64,000 nucleotides of DNA. Origin: Sordaria brevicollis (Eukaryota > Ascomycota > Sordariomycetes > Sordariales > Sordariaceae). A program made the position numbers and the translations under genes. The stretch is taken from the NCBI GenBank assembly GCA_033439795.1, contig JAUTDP010000010.1:2728001-2792000 (forward strand), written 5' to 3'. This document shows positions 54,939-64,000 of the stretch, one piece after another. Below the pieces are notes generated by a model. The model saw only the letters and a program-made list of their open reading frames with translations. It did not search any database and had not been told where the DNA came from. Each line of letters opens with the position of its first letter. Position 1 is the first letter of the stretch.

Positions 54939-55589
54939 GCATCGCTTTGAGTTGGGGAGGGAAGACAATTAGTATATAGTGTGTAAGAATGGAAAATTCA
55001 ACCGATGCAATAACGTGAACCGAATTTTGTGGAAGAGTGTTGAATACAATCCAATCCTGGTTTGTTTGTTAGCTTGGTACCTGTTTGTAGCTGCCCTAGA
55101 GGCTATAAGGACGGAATAAAATAGGTACTTGACATCTGGTAAGGCATTGCAATGCTGCAAAAATACCTATTTAAAGCTTCATTATACCTCAAAACTAGAG
55201 CAAAAGACATTAGTAGTATGTGAAAAGGGCTGTTGGAATTGACCAGAGGCCCCAAGCTAACAAACAAACCAGTACTGGATTGTATTGTTTGGTGATGTTT
55301 ACAGTTGAGGTTGGCGCTGGCCCGGTGACAGTAACAATTAGAGGCCCCACCAGGTGCCAAGTGACCGCCCGGCAGCTGACAGGATGCCATTCAAGGCCCA
55401 CTTTTCACTTCCATCACACATTTCACCCAATCACATCCCACCAGCCGTTTTTCTTCCCGACCTCCATACAATCCCACAACCACACTCACTTCATCTTCAA
55501 CATCATCCACTCGCTCACCTCACTCTTTCCACCCGCCCATTTCGCTCCTTTCATCCATTCTTCAACTACATCTTACCAGTCGTCCCACC
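54939..55589. other. Spacer between the glycine-rich gene and the helicase gene
   Basis: 650 bp with the 3' flank of the former and the promoter/leader of the latter. The last 200 bases are rich in CATC/CACC motifs, as in other Neurospora leaders. No gene. Confidence 0.55.
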
Positions 55590-58112
55590 ATGTCCCGCAA
55601 AAGAAAGGCCGAATCGGGCGAAGTCCTCAAAATCGGCAACAAGACCATCTCCCTCGAAGGCTACCTCACCAAGAAACCAAAGACCAACAGCACCCCTTCA
55701 ACATCAGACAACAACACTCCCACACCAACAACAACAACCGAAAATGACACCACCAACTCATCAACAGACCCCAAAGAATTCAAACCCTCCCGCCCCCTCT
55801 CAGGAGACCCCTCCCTCCACTCCACCCGCAGCAAACTCCCCCTCTACCTCTACCAAGACCGGATCCGCTCCATCCTCTCCAAAAAGGACGTCCTGGTGCT
55901 AGTCGGTGAGACCGGTTCCGGCAAATCTACCCAGGTGCCGCAGTTTCTGTATCAGGAGAGGTGGTGTCAGCGACGGAGAGTCAAGGTCAAGACCAAGGTT
56001 TTGGATAAAGATGGGAATGAAGTTGTTGAAGAAGGGGGGAAGGTGAAGACGAGGGAGGAGACGGTGAATGTCGGAGGTGTGATTGCGATTACCCAGCCGA
56101 GAAGGGTAGCTGCTACTACCCTTGCGGGGAGAGTGGCGAGGGAGTGTGGGACGCCGTTGGATACGAGTAGCGGAAAGGGGTTTAAGAGAAGGGGGCCGCC
56201 GAAGGGGAAGCCGACAAAGGGTGGTGGGAAGGAAGGGGAGGAGTGGGATGAGGATGAAGGAAAGGATGTGGTGGAGGAGATGGGCAAAAATGGAGCGGAT
56301 GATGAGGAGATGATCGAGGCGAATGGTGATGGGAAGAAGGACAGGAAAGATCAGGAGAAGGGTCTGGTTGGTTATTCAGTCCGTTTCGATCATCGGGTGC
56401 CGCCGGGGACGAAGATCAAGTATGTGACGGAGGGTATGTTGTTGCAGGAGTTGTTGAGGGACCCGCATCTACGACAGTACTCGGCAATTATTGTGGATGA
56501 AATTCACGAGCGCAGCGTGGATGTCGATTTGCTTTCGGGCTTCCTTAAGCAGATTGTTACGGGCGACAAGGCGGGTCGTGGTGGAATTCCGCTTAAGGTG
56601 GTGGTCATGAGTGCTACGGCGCAGGTGGAGAGAATCAAGAAGTTCTTTTCTAGTGACGATGGTCTGAAGAAGGGGACATCAGGAGAGGAGGTGGAATACC
56701 TGCAGATCGAAGGTCGCCAGTTTCCCGTCGAAGTCATCCACGAGCCCAAACCGGTACCGGATATTCAGGATGCACTTCTCAAAACCGTCTTCAAGATCCA
56801 CACCCGAGAACCGCTCTCCGACAAACACGGCAAGAAGGACATCCTCTGCTTCCTGACAGGCCAAGAAGAAATCGAAGCCGCCCAACGTCTCATCGAAGAA
56901 TTCGCCGAAACCCTCGACCCAAAGGTTCCCAAAGTCAAGGTCTTCCCCCTCTTCGGTCAGCTCTCCATGGAAGCCCAGCACGAAGCCTTCCAGCCTATCA
57001 AGCACCCCTTCACACGCAAGGTTGTTTTGGCCACCAACATTGCCGAAACCTCCGTCACCGTTCCCGGTGTGCGCTACGTCGTCGACTGCGGTAAGGCCAA
57101 GGTTAAGCAATACCGTCCTCGTCTTGGCATGGAGTCTCTGCTGGCTAAGCCCATCTCCAAGTCCTCCGCCATCCAAAGAACAGGTCGTGCCGGTCGTGAA
57201 GGCCCCGGTAAATGCTTCCGTCTGTACACCGAAGAGACCTTCAAGGGACTCCAAAAGACCGACCTCCCCGAAATTCTGCGCACCGACGTGCTAGGAGCAG
57301 TCCTAACAATGAAAGCCCGTGGCATCGACGACGTCCTCGCCTTCCCACTCATGGACCGTCCCGAAATCGAAGCCGTCGAAAACGCCCTCGTCCACCTGCA
57401 CGTCCTCGGCGCTTTAGCCGACGACGGCCGCATCACGGAAATGGGTCGCAAGATGGTCATGTTCCCCGTCACCGCCCCCTACGCACGTGTCCTCCTCGCC
57501 GCCGCCGATCCCCGCTACGACTGTCTTTTGGAAGCAATCGATATCATCTCCTGCATCACAGCCGGCGACGACATCTTCATGCAAGTCCGTTCCGAAGAAG
57601 ACAAAGAAGCCGTCGACGTTTACAGGAAAGAACTCCAGCGTCGCGAGGGCGACCTGATAACCTACCTCAACACGATGCAACGATTCGTCTCCACCCCCTC
57701 TTCGGACAGAGCAACATTCTGCAAACAGCGCCGCATCAACGTGCGTAACATGCGTCAGGCACTCAACATCCGCAAACAGCTTCGGTCGTTGTCCATCAAA
57801 ACCAAGATGCTTAGCGAAGCACCACCGCCAGACTCGGAGGTGACTTACCAACCCGTCTCCCCCGAGACGGCAGAGAGAATATTAAAGGCTTTCCTGAAGG
57901 GGTTCGCGATGAAGACTGCGGTTTTGGCGCCGGACAGCAGTTACGTGACGGCGCATGGAAAACATGTGGTTGCTATTCACCCGAGCAGTAGTCTGCATGG
58001 AGTCAAGAGGGAGGCGATCATGTTTTTGGAACATGTGTATACGCAGAAGAATTATGCGAAGAAGGTGTCGGCGATACAGGCGGGGTGGATTGCTGAGGCT
58101 TTGGCTGAGTAG
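55590..58112 (+). CDS. dhr2: DEAH-box RNA helicase, Dhr2/DHX33-like
   Basis: ATP-dependent RNA helicase; the closest functional match I can propose is yeast Dhr2, a nucleolar enzyme of 18S rRNA processing. The single exon encodes 840 residues. Motifs in order: I GETGSGKST (106-114), Ia ITQPRRVAA, Ib YVTEGMLLQELL, II DEIH (303-306), III SATAQ, IV CFLTGQEEIE, V ATNIAETSVTVPGVRYVVD and VI QRTGRAGREGPGKC. These are followed by the winged-helix/ratchet region and an OB-like C terminus (VTYQPVSPETAERILKAFLKG, HPSSSL, YTQKNYAKKV). DEIH rather than DEAH is kept in this branch. Compared with yeast Dhr2 (735 residues) it has two charged insertions, one after motif I and one at about 190-250 before the VGYSVRFD strand. 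The N terminus carries a short basic nuclear-localisation-like MSRKRK and a Thr/Asn-rich linker. Prp22-like spliceosomal helicases are less likely, because there is no S1 domain. Confidence 0.92.
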   Translation: MSRKRKAESGEVLKIGNKTISLEGYLTKKPKTNSTPSTSDNNTPTPTTTTENDTTNSSTDPKEFKPSRPLSGDPSLHSTRSKLPLYLYQDRIRSILSKKDVLVLVGETGSGKSTQVPQFLYQERWCQRRRVKVKTKVLDKDGNEVVEEGGKVKTREETVNVGGVIAITQPRRVAATTLAGRVARECGTPLDTSSGKGFKRRGPPKGKPTKGGGKEGEEWDEDEGKDVVEEMGKNGADDEEMIEANGDGKKDRKDQEKGLVGYSVRFDHRVPPGTKIKYVTEGMLLQELLRDPHLRQYSAIIVDEIHERSVDVDLLSGFLKQIVTGDKAGRGGIPLKVVVMSATAQVERIKKFFSSDDGLKKGTSGEEVEYLQIEGRQFPVEVIHEPKPVPDIQDALLKTVFKIHTREPLSDKHGKKDILCFLTGQEEIEAAQRLIEEFAETLDPKVPKVKVFPLFGQLSMEAQHEAFQPIKHPFTRKVVLATNIAETSVTVPGVRYVVDCGKAKVKQYRPRLGMESLLAKPISKSSAIQRTGRAGREGPGKCFRLYTEETFKGLQKTDLPEILRTDVLGAVLTMKARGIDDVLAFPLMDRPEIEAVENALVHLHVLGALADDGRITEMGRKMVMFPVTAPYARVLLAAADPRYDCLLEAIDIISCITAGDDIFMQVRSEEDKEAVDVYRKELQRREGDLITYLNTMQRFVSTPSSDRATFCKQRRINVRNMRQALNIRKQLRSLSIKTKMLSEAPPPDSEVTYQPVSPETAERILKAFLKGFAMKTAVLAPDSSYVTAHGKHVVAIHPSSSLHGVKREAIMFLEHVYTQKNYAKKVSAIQAGWIAEALAE

Positions 58113-58632
58113 GTACGTTGATGAATGGGGTTTGGAAGGTAGAGAAGGAAAGGTGTGTGGTAGATAAAAAAAGGATACCCTATATACGGGAGGTGTTCAT
58201 GAATGTACTTGGATGATAATAAACGTACTTCTTGATCATATCGAATATCGAAGCAGGTTCGCTTGGTGGTTTGTTTACATCGTGATACCACCCATGGTGT
58301 TTTCCCCATCAGGGGCTTCAGTACCGGCCTGCTTTATAATTGTGGGCCCCGACCCACTAATCTCCGGTCTTGGCACTTTGCCACCAACTGCTTTCCAACC
58401 GGCAAACCCGGCAGTGCCGCTAATTGCCAGCCCGGAACCACTGTCTCGGCAACACCGTTCATCGCATCATCAACTCCCATCCGTCTCTATTTCGCCGCTT
58501 CACCTCACCACCAACAGCAGCTTCCGTCCTCTTTTTTCTACTTCCCTCATCACTCCTGTTCTTTATTTTTATTTCTCGCCACGTTTTCTCTTCTACTATA
58601 CACAAAACGAAACCGAAGAACTGCGCCACAAA

Positions 58633-59812
58633 ATGTCCTCCGCCTTCAGAGTAACCTCCCGCCGCCTCTACGCCGCCGCCCTAAACTCCTCAAAAGACCA
58701 CGGCATGACCCCCGGCCCCATGGCCCTCCTCCCGCCCATTTATTTGTATCGGAGATTGTTGAGGGCCCACAGGAAATATCTCCCGCAGGAGATGAGATTG
58801 CTAGGAGACGAGTATGTGAAGGCGGAGTTTAGGGCGCATCGGAGTGTGGATAACCCGGCGCATTTGGTGAGTTTTTCTTTCTTCTTTTTTTGAAGAGGGT
58901 TTGGGGTGGATGGGTGGGAAATGGGAGAGGGAGGGCGAGGGAGGGGGAGGGAAGGAAGGGGAGAGGGACGGAGGAAGGAGATGGGAAGGGGAAGGGGAAG
59001 GGGAGGGGGAAGGGTGAGAGTAGGTGGAAAGGGACGGAATAAAAGGCGAAATGAGAAGAGGGGGGAATGAGGAGCGTAAGGCGAGATGGAAAAGTTCTAA
59101 ACTGCAGTGAGAGAGAGAAGTGCGAAGAGGGTAGGAGAGGAGGCGACGCATGAATATAACGAACGGGCCATGGATGAGAGGGAAGGAGGAAGGCGAACGG
59201 ACGAAGATGGCCTAGGGATATAAAAGGGACTCAACTGCAGAGCGTTCGACCTGGGGGAAATTGAGGCCCGAATTGGAAATACGAAGACAGAGAGCCTGTT
59301 GGATACAGGCGAAGTCATGACAGGACGCAGAGGAGGATCAAATAGGGCGTTTGAGGAAGAGGAGCAGAAGTTTAGCTGGGCAGGACACGTCAAGAGCAAG
59401 GATATGAAGAGCCTGTGAAGAGGGGTGTGTGCCAAGGACGATCGACGACATGGAGTCGAACGAAGGACAAATTGGCTGGAAACGCTATTATTTTGGCAGA
59501 GTTTGAGTTTGTTTGGGAACAATTTACTAACATGGATGTCTGACAGATCGGCTTCCTCACAGAGTGGCAACTCTACGCGCAAAAGATTGAAGGAAACTCG
59601 TGGGTGGGCGAGAAGCTGGACAAGGGCAAGGTTGAGAAGATGAGCGGTAAGCTTTCCCCATCTGCCTAACTAGATACTCAGCGACTAACATGAACATCAC
59701 AGACGAGCAAATCGGTCAACTATACGAACTCATGCAAGCCATCCAGAAGCGCGGAACGGAAGAGGATCTCGTGGATGGTGACGGAGGAGAGTCGGGGCAG
59801 AAGCAGCAATGA
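58633..59812 (+). CDS. sdh7: Succinate dehydrogenase assembly factor 3 (Sdh7/ACN9)
   Basis: Mitochondrial matrix LYR-motif chaperone that protects the iron-sulfur subunit of succinate dehydrogenase (complex II). Exons 58633..58866, 59547..59646 and 59703..59812 give 147 residues. Exon 1 has a basic, amphipathic targeting N terminus ([20 protein letters not shown]), then the LYR motif at residues 38-40 in [17 protein letters not shown] and the [21 protein letters not shown] signature. Exon 2 continues [16 protein letters not shown]; exon 3 [18 protein letters not shown] and an acidic Gln-rich tail. All junctions keep the ACN9 consensus. Intron 1 is 680 nt, unusually long here, and filled with a polypurine tract. 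Intron 2 is 56 nt. Confidence 0.94.
58890..59110 (+). repeat. Polypurine (G/A) low-complexity tract in the sdh7 intron
   Basis: About 220 bp of almost pure purine on the coding strand, with GGGGAAGGGGAAGGGGA, GGGAGGGAAGGAA and GAGAGGGA runs, inside intron 1 of sdh7. Such tracts can form triplex or G-quadruplex structures. Confidence 0.85.
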
Positions 59813-60154
59813 TTTTTTGTAATGGAAGATTATGTTTCGATAAGTGTACAGTCCAAATTTCTTGTTCATCTCAATAGACCTCCGGTCAACTTCTTCATCT
59901 ATTTTCTCTCTGACAACTAGGTCTACGTTTCGTACTCATGAAGATTACTTTTTAGGAGATTCCGCATGGATTTCTGAGATTCTTCGACACCATTTGGATT
60001 CGCACTCGGCCATCTCATCTCCTGACTTGAGAGAATAGACAGTTAATTCAACGGAGTTTAGCGCTCATCCAAACACATATATCAAAAATATAACAACAAA
60101 GCAATCCATCCACTTTCCAAAATGCCATAACATATCCAAGAAAGAAGAAAAAAA
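59813..60154. other. Convergent 3' flanks of sdh7 and the NLR gene
   Basis: 342 bp between two convergent stops; only 3'-UTR-like sequence. No gene seen. Confidence 0.55.
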
Positions 60155-63100
60155 TCAATCCTCCACCCCCTCCGCATCCTCCAACGCCATCGCCAACCCC
60201 AACGACTCCCTCAACCAATCCCACCTCGGCTCATCCCCTTCCTTCGCCAACAACTCCTTAAACAACATCCTCCTCCTCTCCCTCGTCCTCCACGCCTTCG
60301 GACTTCGATACTGCGACACCCTAGCCGCCATCATCGCGCTCCCCGATGGGCCCAGCTTCCTCCTCAGTTCCCTGTGCGCATCAGTATGCACACACCACGC
60401 TTTACACACATTCACTTCGTCAGCCAGCGCTAACAAGTCCCCACCCCCCTCGTTCTGGTTTTGTTGCTGCTCCTGGTTTTGTTGTTGATGTTGCTGCTCC
60501 TGCTGCCGTTGCATCCCCTCGTAAATATCCACCAACTGATGCAAAAACACCATCAGCTCCCTCGACTGCAGCGACTCGACACCAAGCGCATCGCAGATTT
60601 TGACCGTGGGATCCATGATGATGCCGATAGCGGCGGGGATGTCGCCCTGCTGGCGGTAGATCTTGGCCATGGCTGTCAGGCGGCGGGAGACTTCGTAGTG
60701 GTAAGGGCCGAATCGGTCGCAGGTGCGGTTGTAGGCTTCGGCGGCGACGATGGAGGCGCATTGCGGTCGGCGCTGGGCGATTAGGTTGGAGATTAGCGAG
60801 GACATGATGCGGCAGGTTTGGTCGGCGCTGGGACCGTAGGTGTCGAGGGCGGAGGAGTAGAGGCGGAAGAGACGGGTTTCTTCGGCGACGAGGTCGGCGG
60901 GGATGTCTGGAGGGGTTAGGGGGGGTTGGCGGGTTTTGGTCAATGCGTTGGAGGAGGAGGTTGTGGTGGTGGTGGTGGCAGGGTCGTCGTCCTCGATAAC
61001 GATTCGTCTCGGCTGGGGCTGGAAGAAGCCGGCGTACTTACTAAACCGGACCTGACGGGCCGGATCGGTCAACTGCCTCTGTTGTTCCTCGTCGAACGCA
61101 CTCTGGATGTTGTCTATTTGGGCTACCACGGCCTTTAGTTGCATCTGCCAGAATTCGGCCTCCTTCAACTCCTTCGCGGTGCCGCCGAGCCTCTTCCTGG
61201 CAAAAATCAGGTCGTACAGGACCTCACGCGCGTCCACATAGCGGCCCATGACCAAGTAAAGGTCCCTCAAGGCTTCTCTGATCTTGAAAATCGGGTCGCT
61301 GTCCGTTCCGCACTGGTTTTCCGCTATCTCGAACGCTTCCGCGAGCACACGCTCGGCCTGTTCGAACCGGGCCAACTCGCGGTAAAACTCGGCCAGGCGC
61401 ACCATCACGTTCACGATCTGGTAGACCTCTTCCGGGTCGTCAATGTACTCGGCCCGCGCGTCTCGCACGACGTCCACCCAGGCCTCTTCGGCCTTTTCCC
61501 AGTCTGCGGCCTCCTGCGCCATCAGAGCATAGCGAAACTGGAGTACAAGCTCCGTTTTGTACTCGCTTTCAATCGCGCGGTTCTCCTTGGCGAACTGGAA
61601 ACAGGCCATGACGTGGGACATGATGTTGCGTCGGTACTTGATGGCCTGAGGGTTGTTTTTGTTCGTGGGGATCGAGATGAGGAGAATCCGCCGCGCCAGG
61701 AGGCAGTAGCCTTGTCGCTCAAACGCCGGCATGCGGTTGCGAGCCCAGTCATGCACGAGGACGTGCATGGAGTACGTCCCCTTCTCGTTGGTGGGTTTGA
61801 GCAGAGAGAGGGACTGGAGGACGTCGAGCCCCTTTTGCAGATCCTGGGGGAGAAACTTCCCGTCTGGGCCGACGCGGAATAGCTCGTCGAGGGAGTAGGT
61901 GTGCTTGATGACCTTATCCTTTTCGCCTTTGTTCTTGATGACTTCTGCAATGGTAATGCGGAGCGGATCCTCTCCTCGCCGAGCCTGCACTTCTGCCGAT
62001 CGCGCAAAGATCGATTGTTGGATGTTCTCGTGGTAGTAGAAGCAGATAGTCTTGAGGATTTTGATGGCCGCGCGGGCTGCCACGCTCGTCTCGAACCCGC
62101 TTCCGCTCATTTCCCAGAAGAGAAGCTGGGTGTAGGAGATGTCGAAGGTGGTGTACACGGACTGCTGGAGCAGGTTCGAACCCTTGTATGCCTTGTTATC
62201 ACCGCGCAACATTTCAGCCTTCTTATCCTTGAACGTCAACAGATACTCTTCGAGCGTGACCTCTTTCTGGACAGCCAGGTAGTGGCCAGCTTGGTCGAGA
62301 GCAAGGGGTAGACAGCCCAGTTCCCTGACAATGGGGATCGCTCCTGTTCGGAGGGTTCTGTCGTTGTGATCTCCTTTGTCAGCAGCTCTGAGCAGGAGAG
62401 TAACAGCATTGGCCTCGCTAAGCGTGTTGACCTCAGCAATGGCCTCGCTTCGGAGATCACGCTTTGCGTTCTTTTCTCTGCTGGTGTAGATAACGCGAGC
62501 ATGGCCGCCCCTAGGGAGCCATTCGCTCCATTCTCGATCGGCCGCAATGTTGTCCAGGATGAGGAGCCAATCCTGGTTGTACGATTCCATCCATCGTGTG
62601 ACTCGTAGTATCAGGCTCTCGTTTGCAGCACCTTCGGTCTCATCTTGACCGTTGGCGAGAGGTTCGGTGGTTTCGGGCCACAGCTCTCTTCCAATTCTGA
62701 CGTAACCCTCTTTGAGCGTGGTAAGGCTGGTGGCGTCAACCCAGAACCGATGCGTGAACTTGTCCACATGGTCTTCGTAGAACTTGAGGGCAACCTGTGA
62801 TTTACCCACACCACCCATTCCCCAAAGGAGAAACTCGCGTCTGCGAGGTCGTAGAGAATCGTCGCCTGTGTCGCCGAAAAAGTACTTGTGCATTTTGGCA
62901 AGTGTCTGAACGCGGCCAGTGAAGAAGTTGCTGACCTGGCCACGCGGCTGAGATTTTGAGGCCTGTTGTACAATCACATCGCTTTTCTCCATTGCAGCTA
63001 TGAGCCGTCAGTGTCAGTGTCATTCGTGTTTTCAGCTGCATCGTGAAGATGGCACACTTACTGGTGGCTTGCTTGATAGTCAGATTTTCAGTTTTCTTCC

Positions 63101-64000
63101 TGGCGAGGATTTGGGCAATCTCTTCGATCCTTTCCTTCGCCGTGTCCATGTACTCCTCGGTCATTACTGCCAGGGGCTTCATCTTCTTGTAGTCGTGCAT
63201 GGGGATCGTCTCAGCCGCGCCCGGAACGCTGAAGCGGAAATACGTGTTTTTGAAATGCTTGAACCGTTCCTCGAGCAGGATGTGGACAGCCTCCGAGCTC
63301 GTGACGATGTCTTTCAAATTAGCGACTGCGTTATAGATGAACATCAAGCCATGTGCGAACTTGAGTGTCTTGACTCTTGTGCCTGTTCCCAGACTCAGAA
63401 GACACCCAAGCTTCAAGGACTTATCAAAGAGAAGCCCCGCCTCGTTCAGCACCTCATCGGCTGGGTTATTGACACCCATGGCTGCGTCGATGAAGACTTC
63501 GTCGAATTGCATCTCTCCTCCGCCTTTGATGACCATGGGCTCGAAATATCCTGGTGCTGCCGTGGTCGCCCTAGCCGCCTCCCAGGTTTCAACACCTCTG
63601 TCCCAGTCTTCATCAGACGAGTAGGTACGGAACCGTCGTGGCACACCCTGCTCGACGTTAGGCATGGCGCATACGAAGGCCTTGCCAAGTGGTCGTTCGA
63701 CAGGATCTCTCAGATGCGGGCCCGTCCCATATTCCTTCGCGACTGCCTGGACTGCCTCTACAAGAGGCTCTGTATGAAACTTGGTTGAGATGGCAATACC
63801 AAAATGTCTCCTGTTCGATTTGCGAAATATGTTTTTGGCGAAGATGTCGTACTGGGCCAGTGCCTCGGTTGTAGACATTCGGAATCTACCAAGCAAGATG
63901 GCCACGAGCCTAACAGCAGAAGTGTTAGCTTGAGTAAGGAGGACTGGAAACCTACATTTTCGCTGTTCTTGTCTTGGACTTACCCTCCCGTACTGACGCC
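60155..64000 (-). CDS. plp-1: Patatin/NB-ARC/TPR NLR-like protein PLP-1 (5' end outside window)
   Basis: Tripartite fungal NLR: patatin-like phospholipase effector, NB-ARC STAND domain, TPR-type sensor. Visible exons complement(60155..62997, 63062..63909, 63984..64000) encode 1235 residues plus a stop; the N terminus lies beyond the edge. At the edge the lipase nucleophile elbow reads GVSTGG (GxSxG), rebuilt across a 74-nt intron, followed by LVAILLGRFRMS. The catalytic Asp is in FIDAAMGVNNP. NB-ARC: P-loop LLWGMGGVGKS (about 62825-62793), Walker B WLLILDNI, RVIYTSRE, GCLPLALDQAGHYL and MHVLVHDWAR. Then come TPR-like helices (ADWEKAEEAWVDVVRDA, ARFEQAERVLAEAFEIAENQ), a variable Thr/Ser linker, more TPRs and a Gln-rich loop near 60450-60500. 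The domain order matches Neurospora PLP-1, which triggers germling death on sensing a non-self SEC-9 SNARE. The name is assigned from architecture and my recollection of the neighbourhood. Confidence 0.9.

Overview
The window is nuclear DNA of a filamentous ascomycete, almost certainly Neurospora (N. crassa or a close relative). The introns are mostly short, with GTACGT/GTAAGT-type donors and CTAAC branch sites. The gene set is that of a Sordariales fungus. One 1.9-kb AT-rich block has the mutation pattern of repeat-induced point mutation (RIP). I support 17 main protein-coding genes plus one doubtful small ORF, one RIP-mutated DNA transposon and several low-complexity tracts. I saw no rRNA, tRNA or CRISPR.

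Left part (1-24.8 kb): a short-chain dehydrogenase, the GINS subunit Sld5, an unrecognised protein with a faint PX-like region, an NTF2-like repeat protein, a Polo kinase, the transposon relic, an OPA3-like protein, a small bZIP protein, the RNA polymerase I factor Rrn3, and the CCAAT-binding subunit Hap3/NF-YB. The relic has TIRs and a TA target duplication and resembles Fot1/pogo elements. It lies in the shared 3.2-kb upstream region between the Polo kinase and OPA3 genes.

Middle part (24.8-47 kb): a 4.5-kb stretch upstream of hap3 with no supported gene, then prefoldin subunit 2 divergent from the twin-CX9C protein Cmc2, a TMEM14-family protein whose first coding exon is only the ATG, a 1216-residue C2H2 zinc-finger protein, and a TRP/FLC-like membrane protein with a Q/G-rich tail. 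Both large genes follow long non-coding stretches (about 4 kb each).

Right part (48-64 kb): a head-to-head pair of large intronless genes of unknown function (668 and 1112 residues, the latter with a glycine-rich collagen-like segment), a DEAH-box helicase of the Dhr2 type, the succinate dehydrogenase assembly factor Sdh7/SDHAF3, and a patatin/NB-ARC/TPR NLR-like protein cut by the right edge. The last matches PLP-1, the partner of the SNARE SEC-9 in Neurospora germling allorecognition death. sec-9 would be expected just beyond position 64000.

Most of these are unrelated housekeeping genes with no operon logic. The accessory pieces are the transposon relic, the unknown divergent pair and the NLR.
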